This document shows, in pieces, positions 19,445 to 44,322 of a stretch of 64,000 nt of DNA (positions are counted from its first letter, which is position 1; every line of letters begins with the position of its first letter). Location of the stretch: the NCBI GenBank assembly GCA_943735955.1, contig OX030967.1:2829346-2893345 (forward strand), read 5' to 3'. The position numbers were made by a program, and so were the translations under genes. Origin of the DNA: Piscicola geometra. Taxonomy: Eukaryota > Annelida > Clitellata > Hirudinida > Piscicolidae. The notes below the pieces were generated by a model. It was not told the DNA's origin and did not search any database. It saw nothing but the letters and a program-made list of their open reading frames with translations.

Positions 19445-20038
19445 GAGTGAATGCACAAAAAATAAAATTACAAATGACGAAAATATACACAAATTAGTTT
19501 AATGAATGAATAAGTTAATTAAATACAAGCACATAAACAATTTTTAAAAAGACCAAAAAGGGAAAGGGGATTAAATGAGAGGATGTTGGATGAGGGTCGG
19601 AAAAGTAATACAATTAAGAGAGAGAATGAGAAGAAAAAAAGAGAGGGGTGTTGCAAAAACTTTATGGTTAGACAAGGTCTCCTCAGAGAAGGATAAATTG
19701 AGTGTCGGTTTATTAGAGAAGTGAAGTTGCTTTTTTATGGCCAATGCATGTTTTTTGTATTGTCTTTTCTTCTATAGAGGCTTCATTACGCCGATAAAAT
19801 TCTATTTTATTGCATCATTTCCACTTTTATCTCCCCCACTACCCCTCCTTCTCTTCATTCCGATATTAAACCATCTTCTCATTTTTCCTCTTTATCATAT
19901 TCTCATTTTTCCTCTTCTATAATCTCACAAAACCTCTTTCCTTCTCACATTTCCCAACTCTCTCTTCTTCTATCCTCTTTTTCCGTACCACCCTCTCTTT
20001 TCATAGAATTTTTTTTTTCCTTTTTTAAAGTTTGTTTT
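19445..20038. other. Unique AT-rich flank grading into a T/C-rich tract
   Basis: No gene supported; T/C-rich from 19800 onward, leading into the large satellite. Confidence 0.5.
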
Positions 20039-20039
20039 T

Positions 20040-23000
20040 CCTTCCTTCCATCTTCAACATCTCTCCTTCCACCTTCAACATCTCTCCTTCCATCTTCAAC
20101 ATCTCCCTTCCATCTTCAACATCTCTCCTTCCATCTTCAACATCTCCCTTCCATCTTCAACATCTCTTCTTCCATCTTCAACATCTCTTCTTCCATCTTC
20201 AACATCTCCCTTCCATCTTCAACATCTCTCCTTCCACCTTCAACATCTCTCCTTCCATCTTCAACATCTCCCTTCCATCTTCAACATCTCTTCTTCCATC
20301 TTCAACATCTCTCCTTCCATCTTCAACATCTCTCCTTCCATCTTCAACATCTCTCCTTCCATCTTCAACATCTCTCCTTCCATCTTCAACATCTCTCCTT
20401 CCATCTTCAACATCTCTCCTTCCATCTTCAACATCTCTCTTCCATCTTCAACATCTCTCCTTCCATCTTCAACATCTCTCCTTCCATCTTCAACATCTCT
20501 CTTCCATCTTCAACATCTCTTCTTCCATCTTCAACATCTCTCCTTCCATCTTCAACATCTCTCCTTCCATCTTCAACATCTCTTCTTCCATCTTCAACAT
20601 CTCCCTTCCATCTTCAACATCTCTTCTTCCATCTTCAACATCTCTCCTTCCATCTTCAACATCTCTCCTTCCATCTTCAACATCTCTTCTTCCATCTTCA
20701 ACATCTCTCCTTCCATCTTCAACATCTCTTCTTCCATCTTCAACATCTCCCTTCCATCTTCAACATCTCTTCTTCCATCTTCAACATCTCCCTTCCATCT
20801 TCAACATCTCTCCTTCCATCTTCAACATCTCTCCTTCCATCTTCAACATCTCTCCTTCCATCTTCAACATCTCCCTTCCATCTTCAACATCTCCCTTCCA
20901 TCTTCAACATCTCTTCTTCCATCTTCAACATCTCTTCTTCCATCTTCAACATCTCTCCTTCCATCTTCAACATCTCTTCTTCCATCTTCAACATCTCTCC
21001 TTCCATCTTCAACATCTCTCCTTCCATCTTCAACATCTCTTCTTCCATCTTCAACATCTCTTCTTCCATCTTCAACATCTCCCTTCCATCTTCAACATCT
21101 CTCCTTCCATCTTCAACATCTCCCTTCCATCTTCAACATCTCCCTTCCATCTTCAACATCTCTTCTTCCATCTTCAACATCTCTTCTTCCATCTTCAACA
21201 TCTCTCCTTCCATCTTCAACATCTCTTCTTCCATCTTCAACATCTCTCCTTCCATCTTCAACATCTCTCCTTCCATCTTCAACATCTCTCCTTCCATCTT
21301 CAACATCTCTTCTTCCATCTTCAACATCTCCCTTCCATCTTCAACATCTCTCCTTCCATCTTCAACATCTCTCCTTCCATCTTCAACATCTCTCCTTCCA
21401 TCTTCAACATCTCTTCTTCCATCTTCAACATCTCTTCTTCCATCTTCAACATCTCTCCTTCCATCTTCAACATCTCTCCTTCCATCTTCAACATCTCTTC
21501 TTCCATCTTCAACATCTCTCCTTCCATCTTCAACATCTCTCCTTCCATCTTCAACATCTCTCCTTCCATCTTCAACATCTCTTCTTCCATCTTCAACATC
21601 TCTTCTTCCATCTTCAACATTTCCCTTCCATCTTCAACATCTCTTCTTCCATCTTCAACATCTCTCCTTCCATCTTCAACATCTCTCCTTCCATCTTCAA
21701 CATCTCTCCTTCCATCTTCAACATCTCTCCTTCCATCTTCAACATCTCTTCTTCCATCTTCAACATCTCCCTTCCATCTTCAACATCTCTCCTTCCATCT
21801 TCAACATCTCTTCTTCCATCTTCAACATCTCCCTTCCATCTTCAACATCTCTTCTTCCATCTTCAACATCTCCCTTCCATCTTCAACATCTCTTCTTCCA
21901 TCTTCAACATCTCTCCTTCCATCTTCAACATCTCCCTTCCATCTTCAACATCTCCCTTCCATCTTCAACATCTCTTCTTCCATCTTCAACATCTCTCCTT
22001 CCATCTTCAACATCTCTTCCTTCCATCTTCAACATCTCCCTTCCATCTTCAACATCTCTTCTTCCATCTTCAACATCTCCCTTCCATCTTCAACATCTCC
22101 CTTCCATCTTCANNNNNNNNNNNNNNNNNNNNNNNNNNNNNNNNNNNNNNNNNNNNNNNNNNNNNNNNNNNNNNNNNNNNNNNNNNNNNNNNNNNNNNNN
22201 NNNNNNNNNNNNNNNNNNNNNNNNNNNNNNNNNNNNNNNNNNNNNNNNNNNNNNNNNNNNNNNNNNNNNNNNNNNNNNNNNNNNNNNNNNNNNNNNNNNN
22301 NNNNNNNNNNNNTTCCATCTTCAACATCTCCCTTCCATCTTCAACATCTCCCTTCCATCTTCAACATCTCTTCTTCCATCTTCAACATCTCTCCTTCCAT
22401 CTTCAACATCTCTCTTCCATCTTCAACATCTCCCTTCCATCTTCAACATCTCTCCTTCCATCTTCAACATCTCTCCTTCCATCTTCAACATCTCTCCTTC
22501 CATCTTCAACATCTCCCTTCCATCTTCAACATCTCCCTTCCATCTTCAACATCTCTTCTTCCATCTTCAACATCTCTCCTTCCATCTTCAACATCTCTTT
22601 CTTCCATCTTCAACATCTTCTTCTTCCATCTTCAACATCTCTTCTTCCATCTTCAACATCTCTTCTTCCATCTTCAACATCTCCCTTCCATCTTCAACAT
22701 CTCTCTTCCATCTTCAACATCTCTCCTTCCATCTTCAACATCTCCCTTCCATCTTCAACATCTCCCTTCCATCTTCAACATCTCTTCTTCCATCTTCAAC
22801 ATCTCTCCTTCCATCTTCAACATCTCTTCTTCCATCTTCAACATCTCTTCTTCCATCTTCAACATCTCTTCTTCCATCTTCAACATCTCTTCTTCCATCT
22901 TCAACATCTCCCTTCCATCTTCAACATCTCTTCTTCCATCTTCAACATCTCTTCTTCCATCTTCAACATCTCCCTTCCATCTTCAACATCTCTTCTTCCA

Positions 23001-23690
23001 TCTTCAACATCTCTTCTTCCATCTTCAACATCTCCCTTCCATCTTCAACATCTCTTCTTCCACCTTCAACATCTCTTCTTCCATCTTCAACATCTCCCTT
23101 CCATCTTCAACATCTCTTCTTCCATCTTCAACATCTCTTCTTCCATCTTCAACATCTCCCTTCCATCTTCAACATCTCTTCTTCCATCTTCAACATCTCT
23201 CCTTCCATCTTCAACATCTCTCCTTCCATCTTCAACATCTCTCCTTCCATCTTCAACATCTCCCTTCCATCTTCAACATCTCTTCTTCCATCTTCAACAT
23301 CTCCCTTCCATCTTCAACATCTCTTCTTCCATCTTCAACATCTCCCTTCCATCTTCAACATCTCTCCTTCCATCTTCAACATCTCTCCTTCCATCTTCAA
23401 CATCTCCCTTCCATCTTCAACATCTCTTCTTCCATCTTCAACATCTCTCTTCCATCTTCAACATCTCTTCTTCCATCTTCAACATCTCTCCTTCCATCTT
23501 CAACATCTCTCCTTCCATCTTCAACATCTCTCCTTCCATCTTCAACATCTCCCTTCCATCTTCAACATCTCCCTTCCATCTTCAACATCTCCCTTCCATC
23601 TTCAACATCTCCCTTCCACCTTCAACATCTCTCCTTCCATCTTCAACATCTCTCCTTCCATCTTCAACATCTCCCTTCCATACATCAAAT
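20040..23690. repeat. Minisatellite of TTCCATCTTCAACATCTCYC, 19/20/21-bp unit variants, about 3.6 kb
   Basis: The core CTTCCATCTTCAACATCT is joined by CC, CTC or CTT spacers, giving 19- or 20-bp units (rarely 21). CACC for CATC variants occur near 20070, 20230 and 23060. The array holds a 200-base N gap. The 1,220-codon plus frame and the LKMEEEM minus frames are artefacts of the stop-free unit. Confidence 0.97.
22113..22312. other. Assembly gap of 200 N
   Basis: Exactly 200 ambiguous bases inside the satellite, flanked on both sides by the same unit. The true array length is unknown. Confidence 0.99.
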
Positions 23691-23750
23691 GTAATCACTT
23701 ATTCATCTTTATCTCTCCATCTACGCCTCTGTCCTATCTTTCATCCTTCC

Positions 23751-23785
<35 letters not shown>

Positions 23786-24401
23786 ACCTTTTCTTCTTTT
23801 TCTTTCTTTTTTTTATTTTATATTTATTTGCTTTTTTTAGCTTTTTTTCTTTTACATCTTTTTTTCAAGTTTAAAAAATTTTAACTATTTTTTTAATGGT
23901 AATAAAAAAATTGTTTTTTATTCAAAGCAAATGTTCCTATTATACTTTATATTCTCATATTAAGAGTTTTTAATATAATAATGGTTATCGATTAATTCCA
24001 CATAATAAAACTTTTTTACAACATCCAATACAATATATAGATTTTAAAATACGATAAAATCAACAAGACGTTGATCCGTGACAAACGTCAAATTATAGAA
24101 AAAGAAAAAATAAAAAAAATATGCTTGGTCCGGAGAGGTGCACAGATCTTGAAAAAAGATAGAAGGGGTTGAAAGGGATGAGTAAAAGAAGAATGAAATA
24201 GAGAAAATTAGGGGTGAGGGTAAAGGGAGAGAAGGGGTAATGGGGATAAAAGCGGAAAGAGTTGATGAAAACTTGTAAAATGGGTAAATAAGAGGCAGAG
24301 TGTTAGCGAAAATAATGACGAAAGAAGAGAGTGAGATGTAGGTGAGGTCAAAGATGAACCGAGGAGTGGTCAAAGGAGGCTGACGCCGAAGAAGAACTAA
24401 C

Positions 24402-24462
24402 CGCAGCCGATAGAATCAATCATGGATGTATGATGGAAAAGGCATGCTTCGTGGAAGATCAG
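24402..24462 (-). CDS. Possible exon upstream of the lectin exon
   Basis: Encodes LIFHEACLFHHTSMIDSIGC and ends at a G|GTTAGT donor in phase 1, the phase needed by the lectin exon at 15081. The acceptor TCGAG is poor, and the assignment rests on phase, unique composition and donor only. Confidence 0.2.
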
Positions 24463-25379
24463 CTCGATAGTTAATATTTGTTTGGTCGTTTTTCTAAATT
24501 TTGAAGAAAACAATAAAATATAACAACAATACAATTCAATGGAGTACAAGAACAAATTCAATAAAACATAATTAAAGAAAAACCAACACGAAAAAAATAC
24601 ACTGCAACCAACACCCCCAAAAGACACTTAAACTAAAAACAAAAACCAACATTCTCAACAAATCACAATTAAACACAATCATAAATAAAGTGGCAAAACC
24701 CCGATCGAATTAAGGACCTTTCCCTGGATTAATGGGAGGAATGGTCCTAATTGTTCGATACAAGCTCTTCTTTCCTAATCATACATCATTGTAGACTCTG
24801 TCAGCGAGGTTTGCGTAGCTTTAGTGGCCAAGTCGTTAATTACTGCAACACATACAACGAATGTGATTCGATGATTATGGTAGCAACTACAACTATAATT
24901 ACAACAGCAACATCCATGTTAACAACAGCAACAACAACAACAGCAACTATACTTCCAAAAGCAACAAAATGTAAAAAAAAACAAAAACAAAAATTTAAAA
25001 TCAACAATTACACTAAGCATAAAAAACATTCGGAAAAACATCTACAACAACAACATCAGTAATACACTAAAAAAATAGATACAAAACACATGATGAGATT
25101 ATGGTAAAGAAGATGATGATGATGATCGTGATGGTGATGAAGAAGAAGATGATGATGATCATGATGATAGTTATAGAGTTGAAAATGATGAAGATTCAGA
25201 ATTGAATGCAGTCAAATGAGACGACTAGAAAAGTGATTGGGAAGACGAGGAGTGGTGAAATATACAAATATACAAATTTTATGTTTAAAATGGAATTAAA
25301 AAAACATATAAAAACAAAGACCAAATAATGTGGTAAAAATGGAAAGAAGAATAAAAAGGGAAGAGGGTGTGAGGAAGAG

Positions 25380-25515
25380 GAGGAGGAGGCCCTGTAAAAC
25401 AGGATCTGCGGTAATCCACACGGAGATGTGCTAATCCGTCCATCCACTGAGCAATGTGCTCCCTTCGCATCTCGTTTAGGGCACTATTTGTTTCTCCCCT
25501 TCTCCTGCGGTGTTA
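25380..25515 (-). CDS. Possible exon of an unidentified minus-strand gene
   Basis: After an ACACCGCAG acceptor-like site the frame reads SALNEMRREHIAQWMDGLAH and LRVDYRRSCFTG, then passes into Pro-rich repeat. The sequence is unique and protein-like, but no clear donor or homology is visible. Confidence 0.25.
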
Positions 25516-26389
25516 AACCTTTCCCTTTCAATCCATCTTTCTTAAAAGCTTTTTTTTATCTTTTTTTTTTGGGTGGTTTTTGTTCTTTTTTGTGTGTGTT
25601 TTTTTGGTGCTGCACCGTCTGCGATTTTAACATTTAATGAAAAAGCGCGCCACATAAACTCCAATCTTCTTGCTATTTTATCGCTCAAACTGGGCGCGTA
25701 TACTTGGAGAAGGAGACTGAGATCTTTGTACTCTTTCTCATGTATTATCGCCCTAGCATCTCGCTATTATATCTATGCTCGATACCTTAGAGATCCTTCA
25801 TTCTTTTGTTATGGAAAGATGCAAGATGGCGAATGAAAGACACCCACTCTTCACTCATTCTTTCTCTTTCTCTTCATCTTTTTCTTCATCTTTCTCTTCT
25901 TCTTCTTACCCTTTCTCTTCCTTTTCTTCTATCTCCTTCTCTTCTATCTCCTTCTCTTCTATCTTCTCCTCTTCTTTCTACTTCTCCTCTTTTGTTTCCT
26001 CCTCTCTTCTTCTTCTTCCTCCTCCTCCTATTTTTTTGTCTCCATTTTCATTTGAATCGTTTCCTCTCATTCCTTCAACTTTTGTTTCACATTTTCTAAT
26101 ATCATTTTGTAAACTTTCTTTTTCCTTAATTATTCTTTTTTTCTCTCCTGGTTTGTAACTTTTCATTTTCTCCATATATACACGCGTATATATATATATA
26201 TATATATGTATATAAATATACACGTGTATATATATATATTTATTCTTCGATTTCAAACTCCGTGGTTTCATTTCTTCAGCGCACAACTTTAATGGCGGGT
26301 ATTTGGTGGCGTGTGTTGGCGTCATTAATTATTTCTCCTCCTGAATCTATTTTCAACTGAAACATCCATTTATCAGACCCCCTCCTCTT

Positions 26390-26660
26390 CTCCCACATCC
26401 ATTCATCAGACCCCTTACCCTCCACCCACACCCTCCCTCCATCACACCCTCCCTCCTCCACACCCTCCTTCCTTCACACCCTCCCTCCTCCACACCCTCC
26501 CTCCATCACACCCTCCCTCTTTCACACCCTCCCTCTTTCACACCCTCCCTCCATCACACCCTCCCTCCTCCACACCCTCCCTCCTTCACACCCTCCCTTC
26601 ATCACACCATTCCTCCATCACACCCTCCCTCTATCACACCCTCTCTCCTTCACACCCTTA
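26390..26660. repeat. CACCCTCCCTCCATCA / CACCCTCCCTCYTT array
   Basis: About 16-bp C-rich units, 14-16 copies. Confidence 0.9.
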
Positions 26661-26664
26661 AACT

Positions 26665-27490
26665 TTCCAATCCACATGAAAATGGAAACGTTTTTTTCTA
26701 AATTACAAACCACGCGGAGATTTAATCCGAGACTTCAAAACTGCCCAGGTTAACACCACTTCAACTTCAATATATCCTAAACTCCTACATATTTCTCATT
26801 CAACCATTCAAATCTCATTCTTTACCTATTTTTTAGTTTTTGAATTTTTTGGAACACAGACTTTTTCTTTTTTCGCTTGAATTTCTTGGTGAATGAATTC
26901 TTTTTGATATAGCGCTCAACTTGATGCTCGGAAACATTGCTTCTAATCTCAGACTTTATGCTTCAATATCAACTCCACAGCATTCATCCTTCCTTCCTTC
27001 CTTCCTATCTTTCTTCCTTCCTTCCTTCATTCTTTCCTTCCTTTCTTCTTTTTTTTTTTCTTCCTTCCTTCTTCCTTCCTTTCCTTCTTTCCTTTTTTCC
27101 TATTTGTTCCCGTTTTTCTTCTATCTCTTCTTCTTCAACAAATGAATGGTTGTGTCGATAGGGGAGTGGTGAGGTAATGGATAGGTGCTTAAGTTGGAAC
27201 GTGGTTAGGTGGGTGGTGAATGGGTGTAAGGGTGAGTGAGGGGGGGGATGAATGAGTGGGAGGTTGAGTGAGTGAATGAAGAATGGATGGAAGAGTGAGT
27301 GGGTGAGTGATGAATGGGTGGAAAAGAGTGAATGAGTGAGTGATAAATGGATGGATATATGCAGAAAATGTTGTCTAAACGGATAAAGAAACTCACAAGT
27401 TAATGCTTTCTCAACGGCTTCGCAGACACACCAAAGGTAAATAGATGAGTGATGCAGCCGAGAAGATATTTCTATCTAGTTATTAAAGGT
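26665..27490. other. Unique sequence with TTCC and GAGTGAATGG patches
   Basis: CTTCCTTCCTTC at 26985-27110 and GTGAGTGAATGAAGAATGG words at 27225-27355; no gene supported. Confidence 0.5.
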
Positions 27491-27499
27491 TTCTAGGCA

Positions 27500-28450
27500 A
27501 CATCAATCAACAACAACAACAAAAATAACAACCACCAACAAAAACCAAAAATACTACCAATAAAAATCACCAATAACCAACATCTACCCCTAGCAAAATC
27601 TCCGCCACACACAAAACCACCACCAACAACAACACCACCAACAACAACCACACCACAAACAACAACCACCACCAACAACTACTAACACTACCAAAATCTA
27701 CAACACCACCAACAACTACTAACACTACCAAAATCTACAACACCACCAGCAACAACCACACCACAAACAACAACCACCACCAACAACTACTAACACTACC
27801 AAAAACTACAACACCACAAACAACAACCACCAGCTTAGCACTAACATTTCCATCAACAACCCCCCACAACACCACCAACAACAACAACAACAACACCACC
27901 AACAACATCAACAACACCAACAACAAAACCACCAACAACAACAGCAACAACAACAACACCACCAACAACAACAATTACAGCAACAACAACAACCCTACCG
28001 CATACCCACAACCTCCACGCGATGCGGTGGGGGGCGCTTGCGCCTCAAATGTAGGTACTTTCGGCCACCCTGCCAGGGCAGACTATGCAAGTCAGCCCAG
28101 GAGACAACAAACTCATCTCTGGACAGACTGCCCAGCCCTGGAACAACAGCGCAGCTGGTCGAGACTATTCTCCCCAGACTGCTGAACAACACAACGAAAT
28201 ACAACAACAACAACAACACCAACAACAACAACAACCACAAACAACAACCCCCAACAACACCACCCACAACAACACCACCAACAACACCACCAACAACAAC
28301 ACCACCAACAACAACACCAATAACACCCCCAACAACAACAACAACACACACAACTAAACCACCAACAACAAAACCACCAACAACAACCACAAACAACACC
28401 ACCAGAAACAACAACAACACCAACAACAACACCAACAACAACAACCACCA
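27500..28450. repeat. AAC / CACCAACAAC arrays with an internal about 60-bp repeat
   Basis: CAACAACAACCACCACCAAC-type repeats. A unit with CTACTAACACTACCAAAATC and TACAACACCACCA recurs at 27675-27810. The unique island at 28020-28200 splits the region. Confidence 0.88.
28020..28200. other. Unique GC-rich island inside an AAC-repeat region, open on both strands
   Basis: About 180 bases of unique sequence interrupt AAC/CACCAACAAC repeats. Plus frames read RPPCQGRLCKSAQETTNSSL or MQVSPGDNKLISGQTAQPWN followed by poly-Gln. The minus frame reads DEFVVSWADLHSLPWQGGRK and YLHLRRKRPPPHRVEVVG. A second short island at 28450-28520 is also open. I cannot decide which strand, if any, is coding. Confidence 0.3.
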
Positions 28451-28529
28451 ACTTAGCAACGGCAGTTTCCTCAAAAGCCTCAAGATGTCTGGAGATCGCC
28501 ACTCGAAAAGTAATCCAACGAGGAAGATG

Positions 28530-28705
<176 letters not shown>

Positions 28706-28709
28706 GAGG

Positions 28710-29790
28710 ATGACGGGGATGATTAAAATTAGGAGAATGAAGATGAAGATGAGGATAATGAGGATGATTAGACGAAGAAAATTCAAAAAGATGATTACGA
28801 TTAGAAAATAAAGGAACTATGATGATGAGTGGATGATAATGATGAGGATGACGAAGAGTAGAAGGATGTTGATTGCAAGGATGAGGATGAAGAAGAAGAA
28901 CACTTCTCTGCTTCCATCATCATCATTATCATCATCACACAGTCAACATTTCAACTGAATCTTCTCTGAATCCAATGAATCAAAGATCCTAAAAATTATT
29001 TTGAACTTCCTGATTCATAATTCATCTAGCTCTAAACAATTATTTCTTGGAAACAATCCTCATCAACACTACCATAATCATCATCAACACCACGACAGAA
29101 ATGAGCGTTGAGGTAGAGTGGAGTCTTTAAAGGACCCTCCTCTCTCTTATTTCTCAATATCTCTTTTTTCATTATCTCTTCTTTAATTCCATTTCAATGT
29201 GTACTCTTTTTTTCTTCAATTCATTTTATATTTTTTATTTCTATTGAAAATGTTTAATTAGGTCTGGCACTTACAATTAGTTTTTTTTATAGAAAAAGTT
29301 TTATTTTGTATTTTATTTCCACTTTTAAATTCCTTTTATTTCATTTTATGCAAAATAGCTAGAAAATGACAATACATGTTGAAGATTTCAAAGCTAGGTA
29401 CTCGCAAAAATGTGAACTCAACAAAGAAAAACGTGTCATAAAAAAAAATAAAAGTAATAAAAACTAAAATAAAAACAAATAAAAAATAAAAATAAAATGT
29501 CAACTATTAATCAGACAGGCCGAAATAAAACCAGACACGAAATGCAGTTTGATATGGGAAATAAATATAAAAAGTATGAAAGTACATTTGATTCAAATTC
29601 ATTTTATAGCGTCAGCTGGCATCAAAAAGTGCCCACATGATGCAGCGCTCAAGTTTACTTTTAGTTTTCTTTTGTTGTCGCAAAGCACTGTAGAAGACAT
29701 CACTCTGATTAAATCCGATACTATTACTATAACCTCCGTGAGTGCCTACAACTATTATCAAAACTGAATTTAATTTGATCGTAACTATCA
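28710..29790. other. AT-rich unique sequence
   Basis: GAT remnants to 28900, then AT-rich unique sequence without a supported gene. Confidence 0.5.
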
Positions 29791-29794
29791 TTTC

Positions 29795-30065
29795 TTCATT
29801 TCTTCATCATCCTCATCATCATATTTTTCTTAACCATCATTTTTATCATTATCATCATCGTTATCCTTGTCGTCATCATCATCATCATTATTTTTATTAT
29901 CATCATCACAATTTTCATAATCGACATCTTTATTATTATAATTATCATTACCACTACCACCACCATTTTTATCTTCACCACCATCATCGTCATCTTTATC
30001 ACCACCATCATCATCATCTTTGCCACTCTCATCATCATCTTCATCTTCATCACCATCATCATTCA
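29795..30065. repeat. Degenerate ATC array
   Basis: CATCATCATTATCATC with TTT and CTT interruptions. Confidence 0.9.
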
Positions 30066-30194
30066 TCTTCTTCGTGGATGAATAAAGTATCATCATCAAG
30101 AACGTCCAGATCCAAGGAATTAAACGATCCATTCTCCGAAGAGTGATTCTGTGCATGGATGGATGAATGCATGTATAGATCAATTTAATTATAA

Positions 30195-30385
30195 CATGGA
30201 TGAATGCATGGATGAATGCGTGGATGAATGGATGGATGGATGGATGGATGAATGGATGGATGAATGGATGGATGAATGTATGAATGGATGGATGGATGGA
30301 TGGATGGATGGATGGATGGATGGATGGATGGATGGATGGATGGATGGATGGATGGATGGATGGATAGATAGATAGATGGATGTAA
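30195..30385. repeat. (GGAT)n tetranucleotide array
   Basis: ATGGATGGATGG, pure from about 30285 to 30365. Confidence 0.95.
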
Positions 30386-30389
30386 GAGA

Positions 30390-30940
30390 GGAGAGAAGGA
30401 TGATCAATGAGATAAATAGCCTTCGGACTCGCATGCATCTCTTGATTGCCTTAAAATCAATACAACAACCCACACACACACGCACGTGTTTTCTTACACG
30501 CAGACACTGAGCCACCACATCATAACTACCACCACCACATCATCATCATCACCACCCCATCATCATCATCATTACCACACAAGCACTATTACTACTACAC
30601 AACGACTACACCAAACCACATGTGCCACACACACGATGAAACTACACATTCATCGACCACACATTTCTAAACTAATCAGAAAACACTGCCAAAACACAGT
30701 AAACTATTTCAACGTACTATCACACGTCACTATAATGCTTTACCCCTATCATCTTTATCACTCCATCTTTTTCCACAACACCAAACATTATCATCACAAT
30801 CACCATCTTCCCCATCATCATTATCACCACCACATCATCATCATCACCACCACATCATCATCATCATCACCCCCACATCATCATCCCCACCACATCATCA
30901 TCATCACCACTTCGTCATCATCCCCACCACATCATCATCA
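30390..30940. other. Region 3' of the NAV stop
   Basis: CACATCATCATCACCAC-rich sequence with unique stretches at 30390-30520 and 30600-30790. It would include the NAV 3' UTR; I see no clear AATAAA hexamer on the minus strand. Confidence 0.5.
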
Positions 30941-42334
<11,394 letters not shown>

Positions 42335-42337
42335 CTG

Positions 42338-43250
42338 TATGGATGGGTGGATGGATAGATGGATGGACAGATGGATGGATGGATCAATGCATGGATGGAT
42401 CAATGCATGCATGGATCAATGGACGGATGCATGCATTAATACATGGATCGGTAGATCAATAGATCGATGAATGGATAGATGGATAGATGAACGGATGAAT
42501 AGATGGTTTACAAAGTAATAATTCATAAAACAACCCTCATAGCAATAAGCCCATACATTAAAAGACAGGTGCTATTGTTTTGAGGTTGTTTGGAAGGAGG
42601 TGAGCTTGACCCACAAATGCAGAAAGTAGGTCAAGGGATGAAAGGAGGACGGTAGTGGGAAGTGGAGATGGGGCGAGAAGTTTGAATGATGGATGGATGA
42701 ATGATGGATGGATGAATGATGGATGGATGAATGATGGATGGATGAATGATGGATGGATGAATGATGGATGGATGAATGATGGATGGATGAATGATGGATG
42801 GATGAATGATGGATGGATGAATGATGGATGAATGAATGATGGATGGATGAATGATGGATGAATGAATGATGGATGGATGAATGATGGATGGATGAATGAT
42901 GGATGGATGAATGTTGGATGAATGAATGATGGATGGATGAATGATGGATGGATGAATGATGGATGGATGAATGATGGATGGATGAATGATGGATGAATGA
43001 ATGATGGATGGATGAATGATGGATGGATGAATGATGGATGGATGAATGTTGGATGAATGAATGATGGATGGATGAATGATGGATGGATGAATGGAGGATG
43101 GATGAATGATGGATGGATGAATGATGGATGGATGAATGATGGATGGATGAATGATGGATGGATGAATGATGGATGGATGAATGATGGATAGATGAATGAT
43201 GGATAGATGAATGATGGATGGATGAATGATGGATGGATGAATGGAGGAGT
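42338..43250. repeat. GGAT arrays: irregular, then a clean 16-bp GATGGATGGATGAAT-type array
   Basis: Positions 42338-42510 are irregular GGATGGATAGATGGAT. Positions 42685-43250 repeat ATGATGGATGGATGAA with period 16, with variants GTTGG and GGAGG. Confidence 0.92.
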
Positions 43251-43254
43251 GATT

Positions 43255-44230
43255 GCAAAAAAAAGATAATAAAGAATTGAGCTTTTTTCCAGTCTATGGG
43301 TGAATGACGATGTTGAACGAAGCGTATGAACAGGAGATAACAAAAATGGAAAAATGAGAAAAACTAATTAAAAGTTTTTTTCATTTTAACTTTTTTTATT
43401 CAGATAATATATAGATTAGGTTACTTTCTTGAGAGAAATTAAACAGATAAGGGAGGAAATGTTAATCCAATTAGTGTTAATTACGATAATAGTATAGATA
43501 AGAATTCAATAATTATATATATAATTATAAAGGTGATAATATGGATAAATTTGTAAGTTGATTAATGTTAATTTAGAAAATGACCTCAATAATTAGTTGT
43601 AAACAATTTCAATATTAATATCTAAAATAATAATAATAATAATAATATCTGTTTTTCTATCATTATTTTTTAATATAATTATTCATTTTTTCTATCTTAT
43701 TATTATCATTATTATTAAATATTTCTAATTACTATTCTTCCTATTTTTATTCCCTATTAATTAGAAGATATTGCATGATTTCCAGAAGCAATGAAAGAGC
43801 CTCAAAGGAACTAAAGCACCTACCCCGTCTGGGCCATCGTAGGCTTGCGTCGAAGGTGGTGGGTGCTCGTCTGATGGGGGGGGGTAAGGGCTTTTTTAGG
43901 GTTGTGAAGAGGGAATAGTGAGGAGGAGGGGTTTGCTGGGGTTGAGAGAGGATTGGTGTGGGTTGAAGCAGGGTTTATTTATGTTTGGGGGGTTGGAAAG
44001 GGGTTCTAAGGTGGGTATAGGGGAAAAAACATTTTTATTAAAAAAAGACAGTTTGGCGAAATGCTTTCAAAGTCATTCCAAAGAATTTCAAATATTTCTC
44101 CGTCCAAGGCAACAATGGTGTTCTTTATTGACTGATCATATGGCGCTTCACTTTACAATTTCTTTGTCTGTAAGCCTTGCTTCGTTGGAGAGTATGTGTA
44201 ATCGCTCACATTCACACACACACACACGCA

Positions 44231-44322
<92 letters not shown>

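Larger units (their letters stand above)
23695..26390. other. Mixed unique sequence with small CT, TA and TCTTC repeats
   Basis: A (CT)n run at 23755-23780, a T/C-rich block with TCTTCTTC words at 25850-26030 and a TATATA tract at 26180-26240 are present. Two weak exon candidates lie here and are listed separately. The rest shows nothing recognisable. Confidence 0.45.

Noticed and set aside
20040..23690. CRISPR-like appearance of regularly spaced repeats
   Set aside because: Units are directly tandem with only 1-3 bp variable junctions, no unique spacers, and the genome is eukaryotic.
20032..23694. 1,220-codon plus-strand open frame
   Set aside because: It is the 20-bp satellite read through; the unit contains no stop and the frame crosses the N gap. 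No ordered protein sequence.
24765..24860. Minus-strand exon-like segment with INDLATKATQTSLTESTMMY after a TGTTGCAG acceptor
   Set aside because: Protein-like, but its only donor (AT|GTATGA) leaves a phase that does not fit the next candidate exon, and I know no homology.
43918..44213. Plus-strand frame with SLAKCFQSHSKEFQIFLRPR
   Set aside because: No start context, splice borders or known homology; lies inside the probable NAV intron region on the opposite strand.
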